The notes beneath the pieces were generated by a model, which saw only the letters and a list, made by a program, of their open reading frames with translations, was not told the origin of the DNA and did no database searches. DNA of 64,000 bases, taken from assembly GCA_001443495.1 (NCBI GenBank), contig LDXR01000005.1, forward strand, positions 68,696 through 132,695. The letters are read 5' to 3'. Positions 59,903 through 64,000 of the stretch are shown one piece after another. The translations under genes were made by a program, and so were the position numbers. This DNA is from a candidate division NC10 bacterium CSP1-5 (GTDB lineage: Bacteria > Methylomirabilota > Methylomirabilia > Methylomirabilales > CSP1-5). Each line of letters starts with the position of its first letter. Positions within the stretch are counted from its first letter, which is position 1.

Positions 59903-60008
59903 GCTTCCGCGGGACCTTGACAAGTCCTTGGAAACCGCCCAGAATCGCCGCATCCGTTCGAAGCCTCAGGACCGGGATAAGCTGACCAGCATCCTCATAT
60001 AGTTAGGC
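59903..60008 (+). repeat. direct repeat copy 2 (attC-like end)
   Basis: Copy of 58644-58743, ending in GTTAGGC (GTTRRRY). The next gene starts 31 bp later. It also contains TTGACA-N17-CAGAAT. The stem-loop bases partly differ from copy 1. Confidence 0.6.
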
Positions 60009-60039
60009 CACGCCTTTCTGCCTTCGTGAGGATCTCGGT

Positions 60040-60579
60040 ATGACTTGGGAAGAGCTAGCTCGTACACTCGCCCTGCTTGGCTTCTCAAGCACGGTTGTGG
60101 GAGGAGCTATCGGCTTTGTGCTCAAGGGAGTCGTAGAGAACCAGTTCAAACAGAACCTCGAGCGCTTCAAGATCCAGTTCTCCAAGCTGCATGAAATGCG
60201 AGCGAGTGTCATAGCGGAGCTATACGGATCGATCGTGGACGTGGAGCAAGCCCTTCACGACTGGATCTACAAGGATATGCCAGTCGGTGTGGCGCCACCC
60301 GCGGTCGATGTCCTAAAGGCGGTCGCACAAGTCCGTGCGCTTCGCTTACTCGCGCTTCGCTCTCGCATTCTACTGCAGCAAAGGACTTGCGAAGCAGTTG
60401 ACGCTGTTGTGCGCGACCTTGAGAACGTGAGCATCCGGCTTGAGAACCGAGAGATCATGTCTGACGACGACGCTCGGTGGGCTGCTCATAAGGAGGTTCT
60501 TGACCGGCTTCAGATTGTATTGCCCACAGTGAAGAACGCCCTTGAGGAGGAATTTCGGTCGATTCTTGGTGCGGTCTAA
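60040..60579 (+). CDS. hypothetical protein with one membrane helix and long helices
   Basis: A 179-residue protein: one hydrophobic helix (LALLGFSSTVVGGAIGFVLKGVV), then a charged coiled-coil-like stretch (ENQFKQNLERFKIQFSKLHEMRASVIAELYGSIVDVEQALHDW). Similar KLHEKR-AEVIAELY proteins are common as orphan genes on mobile DNA. ATG 60040 is preceded by GGATCT. It sits right after repeat copy 2 and looks like the second cargo gene of the island. Confidence 0.7.
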   Translation: MTWEELARTLALLGFSSTVVGGAIGFVLKGVVENQFKQNLERFKIQFSKLHEMRASVIAELYGSIVDVEQALHDWIYKDMPVGVAPPAVDVLKAVAQVRALRLLALRSRILLQQRTCEAVDAVVRDLENVSIRLENREIMSDDDARWAAHKEVLDRLQIVLPTVKNALEEEFRSILGAV

Positions 60580-60638
60580 CCCGGGAATCCAGGCGGACGG
60601 TCGCAGAACAATTTTGTGCGAAAGCCTATAATGCGGGG

Positions 60639-61268
60639 CTAATATGCTATTCTTGCCACGAGGAACTCGTATCCAGTGCCTCGCGGCATTCCCATCTCCC
60701 TGCCCAAGCCTTCTGAGCTATTGACCAGACGGCCCAGCATTCGGATCTTGGCGTGCTGTTTCATAGCCACCAAGAGTCGTCGGGACTCGGGATCCAAATC
60801 TCTCGGTCTGAAATAACAGTGGATATTGGCAAATGCACTGCTGTTCAGGTCTCTGACTATGAGATGCCCGACAGTATCACGAAACTCTGGCCCATAGTAT
60901 AAGCTACCCTCAACGATTATTTCTTTGTCGAGATAATTCTCCGGAATGGCCACCAGTTCACTGACAGGCAGCACCTGTCCTTCGATGGGAGGCTGAATGG
61001 TCCTTATTTTGCCTATCAACTCACCTACTTTCTTTCTCTCCACCTCGAGTTCTCTTTCAAGTCTAGCTGCGTGGTCTTGGTGCCACGCCTTTACTTCCTC
61101 AAGTTCCGTCTGGAGGGAATCTACTTGGGACCTCAAGGCTTGGATCTCTGACTCTTTGTCTTGAACCCGCGGACCGGCACAGGAGGACAAAACGAGTCCC
61201 GAAAGGGCCAACAGCGACAGCGTGATCATGAAGGTCTTTTGGGGGAATCTTAACCACCGCATCGCCAA
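60639..61268 (-). CDS. hypothetical lipoprotein with coiled coil and OB-like domain
   Basis: A 209-residue protein. Signal with lipobox (LSLLALSGLVLSSC), then a coiled coil (ESEIQALRSQVDSLQTELEEVKAWHQDHAARLEREL), then a small beta domain (EIIVEGSLYYGPEFRDTVGHLIVRDL). The layout resembles envelope lipoproteins that sit at the cell wall. Function unknown. Lower GC than the permease region. Convergent with the hypothetical at 60040. Confidence 0.75.
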   Translation of the reverse strand: MAMRWLRFPQKTFMITLSLLALSGLVLSSCAGPRVQDKESEIQALRSQVDSLQTELEEVKAWHQDHAARLERELEVERKKVGELIGKIRTIQPPIEGQVLPVSELVAIPENYLDKEIIVEGSLYYGPEFRDTVGHLIVRDLNSSAFANIHCYFRPRDLDPESRRLLVAMKQHAKIRMLGRLVNSSEGLGREMGMPRGTGYEFLVARIAY

Positions 61269-61370
61269 AACCTCCGTCCTGCTCTTTCCTCACCGCTTCC
61301 GAACGGGAGGTTTTGCAAGAGATATGCCAGGCAATCGGTTAAGGAAACCTAAGACCCAAGAGCCAAATTA

Positions 61371-62693
61371 TTAGAGGTGGGCGATGGTGTAGCGGAGGAG
61401 GAAGAGGGCGGCGAAAAGATAAAGGGGCCAGGGGATCCGGTGAAACTGGCGGGTGGCAAGCTTCAGGAAGACGAACGAGATAAAGCCGAAGGCGATCCCG
61501 TCGCTGATGCTGAAGCTAAGTGGCATCATGATCATTGTCAGAAACGCCGGGATCGCCTCGCTCGGATCATCCCACGGAATCTCCCGCACGTTCTTGACCA
61601 TCAGGCTCCCCACGACGATCAGGGCTGGCGCGGTGACGGGATACAAAAGTGCGCCGCCTGTCTGATACCCTCCCCCGACCATCAGGACGAGCGGAAAAAA
61701 GAAGAGGGAGGCCAGGAAGAGCGCGGCGGTGACCAGATTGGCCAGGCCCGAGCGTCCCCCCGCGGCCACGCCGGCCGCGCTTTCGATGTAGCACGTGACG
61801 GTCGAGGTCCCCAGGAGCGCCCCACCCGTGGTCCCCAAGGCGTCGGCGAGGAGCGCCTGCCTCGCCCGTGGCAGCTTGCCGCCCTTGAGAAAGCCGGCCT
61901 GCTGGCTCACCCCGATCAGCGTCCCCGCCGTATCGAAGAGGGCCAAGATCAGGAACACGAAGATGACCGTCGCCAGCCCCGGATCCAGCGCGCCGGCGAT
62001 ATCGAGGCGAAGAAAGACCGGGGCAAGCGAAGGAGGCGGGCTCACCAGTCCCTGGTACTGGAGCAATCCCGAGACGAGCCCGACCAGCGTGGAGGCCCCC
62101 ATCCCCCACAGGATAGCCCCCTTCACCTTCAGGACCATCAGGAGCGAGACCGTCCCCACACCGAATATGGCGAGCAGCACGGGAGGGCCCCTCAAGTCTC
62201 CCAACCCGACGAGGGTCCCGGGAGAATCCATGACGATCCCGGACCACTGCAGTCCCACCATCGCGATCAGCAACCCGATGCCGACCGCGATCGCATGCTG
62301 GAGCGATTCGGGGACGGCGTGGATGATCGCCTCCCGTAGCCCAAAGAGAGAGAGGACGATGAAGAGGCTCCCGGCGATGAAGACGGCCCCCAGGGCGATC
62401 TCCCACGAAACCTTCATCCCGAGGATAACCGTGTACGCGAAGAAAAAGTTATGGCCCATAGCGGGGGCCACCGCGATGGGATAGTTGGCGAGAAAGGCCA
62501 TGAGGACCGTGGCCAGGGCGCTCGAGAGGCAGGTCGCGACGACCACCGCGCCGAAATCCATCCCCGCGGCCTGCAGCACGGTCGGCTGGACCACGATGAT
62601 GTAGGCCATCGTCATGAATGTGGTGGCGCCGGCGAGGATCTCGGTCCGGACATCGGTGCGAAGTTCGGCGAGCTTGAACCAACGCTCAAGCAT
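61371..62693 (-). CDS. NCS2-family purine permease (AzgA/PbuG-like)
   Basis: A 440-residue membrane protein with about 12-14 helices: TDVRTEILAGATTFMTMAYIIVVQPTVLQAAGMD, YPIAVAPAMGHNFFFAYTV, TVSLLMVLKVKGAILWGMGASTLVG, ILALFDTAGTLIGVSQQAGFL, LGTSTVTCYIESAAGVAAGGRSGLANL. These are AzgA-type adenine/guanine/hypoxanthine importer motifs (family role). An octanucleotide repeat lies directly in front of its ATG. Confidence 0.93.
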   Translation of the reverse strand: MLERWFKLAELRTDVRTEILAGATTFMTMAYIIVVQPTVLQAAGMDFGAVVVATCLSSALATVLMAFLANYPIAVAPAMGHNFFFAYTVILGMKVSWEIALGAVFIAGSLFIVLSLFGLREAIIHAVPESLQHAIAVGIGLLIAMVGLQWSGIVMDSPGTLVGLGDLRGPPVLLAIFGVGTVSLLMVLKVKGAILWGMGASTLVGLVSGLLQYQGLVSPPPSLAPVFLRLDIAGALDPGLATVIFVFLILALFDTAGTLIGVSQQAGFLKGGKLPRARQALLADALGTTGGALLGTSTVTCYIESAAGVAAGGRSGLANLVTAALFLASLFFFPLVLMVGGGYQTGGALLYPVTAPALIVVGSLMVKNVREIPWDDPSEAIPAFLTMIMMPLSFSISDGIAFGFISFVFLKLATRQFHRIPWPLYLFAALFLLRYTIAHL

Positions 62694-62695
62694 CC

Positions 62696-62742
62696 CTTAT
62701 CCCTTCATCCCTTCATCCCTTCATCCCTTCATCCCTTCATCC
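62696..62742. repeat. octanucleotide tandem repeat
   Basis: Five perfect copies of CTTCATCC (8 bp) preceded by a 7-bp variant CTTATCC, 62696-62742. On the minus strand it encodes the last residues of the kinase gene (EGMKG) and then runs to 3 bp before the permease ATG. The unit is not a multiple of three, so copy-number change shifts the kinase stop and the spacing to the permease. Confidence 0.8.
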
Positions 62743-63317
62743 CCGCCCTTCTCCCCACGGAGGATGTACGAGACCGCTCGAGCGACGTTTGTCTTCAGGG
62801 GTTGCTCCGTATCAAGGTCCAGGTGGGGAAAGGGGATGGGGGTGCGGGGCGGCTGCTCTGTGAGGAACGCGTGCCAGTTTTCAAGCTTCCACCGATCGCG
62901 CTCCTCTCCCCGAGCCTCGAGCCGCTGGCGCAAGAGCTCCTCACGACAGTAACAACGAATCGCCCGTAACCAAGCCCCTGCCTCTGCCGCAAGATCCTGG
63001 ATCAATCGGCACCACTCCGGATCCTGGGCCTGCCTGATATGGGGGGCATCGAGCAGGACGGAATTGCCGATCCGAAGATTTTCCCCGGAAATGCGATAGA
63101 GGGCGGCGTAGAGATTGTCTCGAAGGGCAAGATAGCTCTCGTCGGTCCGCGATCCGGGCGAAAAGGCATCGGCGAGAAAATTGTTATCGAGATAGACAGC
63201 GGGGATCTGCTCGAGAATGGCTCTAGCCAGCGCACTCTTGCCGCTGCCGGCCACCCCCATCACCAGGATGAGCCTTGGTGGTGAAAGCAGAGTGGCCGCT
63301 TTGGGACGCTTCTTCAC
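62721..63317 (-). CDS. P-loop kinase/zeta-toxin-like ATPase
   Basis: A 198-residue P-loop kinase: RLILVMGVAGSGKSALARAILEQ (Walker A), YLDNNFLADAFSPGSRTDESYLALRDNLYAALYRI, SVLLDAPHIRQAQDP (Walker B-like), RCYCREELLRQRLEARGEERDRWK. Similar to small-molecule or zeta-toxin-type kinases, substrate unknown. Start is GTG 63317, overlapping the stop of a minigene by 4 bp. Its end runs through the octanucleotide repeat. Confidence 0.82.
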   Translation of the reverse strand: MKKRPKAATLLSPPRLILVMGVAGSGKSALARAILEQIPAVYLDNNFLADAFSPGSRTDESYLALRDNLYAALYRISGENLRIGNSVLLDAPHIRQAQDPEWCRLIQDLAAEAGAWLRAIRCYCREELLRQRLEARGEERDRWKLENWHAFLTEQPPRTPIPFPHLDLDTEQPLKTNVARAVSYILRGEKGGDEGMKG

Positions 63318-63424
63318 CAGTCGCCACCCACCTCCTTGGGTTCATCCGCGACCAGCCTGTGCCCCCCGATGAGGATCTCGTGCTGCAGATTTTGCAGGAA
63401 CCGAACGGTCACATCGCCGCCCAT
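63314..63424 (-). CDS. 36-residue OsmC N-terminus-like minigene
   Basis: Not in the ORF track. ATG 63424 with GGGAGGGGGC upstream opens MGGDVTVRFLQNLQHEIL then IGGHRLVADEPKEVGGDW and a TGA. This is the layout of the first strands of an OsmC-family protein (VTVRFL...G-H-x2-VADEPxxxGG), but the rest is missing. Readthrough of the TGA as Sec does not restore OsmC sequence. It may be a remnant kept as a translational leader for the P-loop kinase. Confidence 0.45.
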   Translation of the reverse strand: MGGDVTVRFLQNLQHEILIGGHRLVADEPKEVGGDW

Positions 63425-63449
63425 CGCCCCCTCCCGCGTCCGAAAGCCT

Positions 63450-63478
63450 TTGACAAGGGTATCCCCTGAGACTAGACT
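63450..63478 (+). promoter_or_regulatory. sigma-70-type promoter for the magnesium-chelatase-like gene
   Basis: TTGACA, 17 bp, TAGACT (6/6 and 4/6), about 45 bp upstream of the start at 63523. Confidence 0.55.
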
Positions 63479-63522
63479 GCACCATACCACTGCCGCCCTG
63501 CGTCTGCAAATAAGGGGAGATC

Positions 63523-64000
63523 ATGGCGAAAGAGAAGCGTCTGAAAAGACCGACGACCCTCGGCGCCCTCATGCGGAGCCATTTCACCGAGGCGCGCACC
63601 GCGCGGAGAACCGTCCGTGAGGAGATGCGCGAGAACCTGCTTCGGATGTTGAAAGGAAAAGAGCCGCTCTTTCCCGGCATCGTCGGATACGACGAGACGG
63701 TGATCCCCCAGATCGTCAATGCCATCCTCTCGAAGCACCACATGATCCTTCTCGGGCTGCGAGGCCAGGCCAAGAGCCGGATCCTGAGGGGTCTCACGGC
63801 CTTCCTGGACGACGAGGTCCCGAGCATCGAGGGATGTGAGATTCATGACAACCCCTACACCCCCATCTGCGCTGCCTGCCAGCAGAAGCGCGCCACGATG
63901 GGCGAGGACACACCCATCACCTTTATCCCTCGCGAGAATCGCTACGTCGAAAAGCTGGCCACCCCGGACGTCACGGTGGCCGATCTCATCGGGGACATCG
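63523..64000 (+). CDS. magnesium-chelatase-subunit-I-like AAA+ ATPase, 3' end cut
   Basis: Partial at the right edge, hence absent from the ORF track. The visible 159 residues read MAKEKRLKRPTTLGALMRSHF, then GIVGYDETVIPQIVNAILSKHHMILLGLRGQAKSRILRGL (Walker A-like), EIHDNPYTPICAACQQKR (CxxC), and EKLATPDVTVADLIGDI. This is an AAA+ ATPase of the ChlI/BchI or MoxR-like class that often works with a VWA-domain partner (family role). ATG 63523 has AAGGGGAGA upstream. Confidence 0.85.
   Translation, partial: MAKEKRLKRPTTLGALMRSHFTEARTARRTVREEMRENLLRMLKGKEPLFPGIVGYDETVIPQIVNAILSKHHMILLGLRGQAKSRILRGLTAFLDDEVPSIEGCEIHDNPYTPICAACQQKRATMGEDTPITFIPRENRYVEKLATPDVTVADLIGDI

Noticed and set aside
63314-63316. 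TGA ending the OsmC-like minigene as selenocysteine
   Set aside because: The following codons (RSVPKRP...) do not continue an OsmC fold, and the overlapping kinase start is sufficient explanation.
1-64000. tRNA, rRNA, CRISPR or insertion-sequence features
   Set aside because: Scanning by eye found no T-loop/acceptor signature, no evenly spaced repeat-spacer array and no transposase-like protein. A tRNAscan or Infernal run would be decisive.

Overview
The window is a GC-rich, gene-dense bacterial chromosome segment. A complete tolQ-tolR-tolA-tolB-pal-cpoB operon shows a Gram-negative envelope. Bacillithiol genes (bshC, bshA), a selenocysteine codon in a radical SAM gene and TRAP transport with 2-oxoacid:ferredoxin oxidoreductase genes are also present. 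Together they fit an uncultivated soil, sediment or groundwater lineage, and several proteins look like those of Methylomirabilota/NC10 or Rokubacteria. That placement is inference and was not tested. I saw no rRNA, tRNA, CRISPR array, transposase or phage gene.

Layout. 0-3 kb: a sensor kinase (cut by the left edge), its NtrC-type sigma-54 activator, and a receiver protein behind a consensus -24/-12 promoter. 3-10.5 kb: folC, a DUF362 protein, a LOG-family protein preceded by an overlapping 38-residue gene, a zincin-like protein, mutT-mutY, a HAD hydrolase and a SirB1-like protein. 10.6-13.7 kb: a 1008-residue fusion of two CitE-like lyase modules and two MaoC-like hot-dog modules. 13.8-15.5 kb: an IclR regulator and a TIM-barrel isomerase. 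15.7-20.5 kb: the Tol-Pal operon. 20.7-20.9 kb: a 55-residue gene behind a second consensus sigma-54 promoter. 21-24.5 kb: bshC, bshA and DoxX.

24.5-35.3 kb, all on the minus strand. Here are pntAA, a fused pntAB-pntB, an ATP-grasp protein, an NfuA-type Fe-S carrier, and a B12-binding radical SAM selenoprotein whose true C terminus (CUAEP tail) lies beyond a TGA that the ORF track treats as a stop. These are followed by a tight operon of a transglutaminase-like protein, a Cys-rich/TusA fusion, DsrE, a TusA/OsmC fusion and a MetE-like methyltransferase. I read this operon as a sulfur (or selenium) carrier relay.

35.5-47.1 kb: one roughly 11.6 kb operon with gntR, a three-subunit 2-oxoacid:acceptor oxidoreductase, a GlcD/GlcF-type fusion, a DctPQM TRAP transporter, a zincin, an enoyl-CoA hydratase and a type III CoA-transferase. 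The gene set fits uptake of a 2-hydroxy or 2-oxo acid and its conversion to an acyl-CoA. 47.1-48 kb is gene-poor and holds a third consensus sigma-54 promoter, a possible small RNA and a structured terminator.

48-64 kb is mixed. It has several hypothetical or membrane genes, a lipase, a REC-PilZ protein, a split transketolase, def, a degenerate receiver, ygfZ and msrP. Next comes a small low-GC island between two copies of a roughly 100 bp repeat ending in GTTRRRY. The window ends with an NCS2 purine permease, a P-loop kinase bordered by an octanucleotide tandem repeat, an OsmC-like minigene, and the start of a magnesium-chelatase-like AAA gene cut by the right edge.
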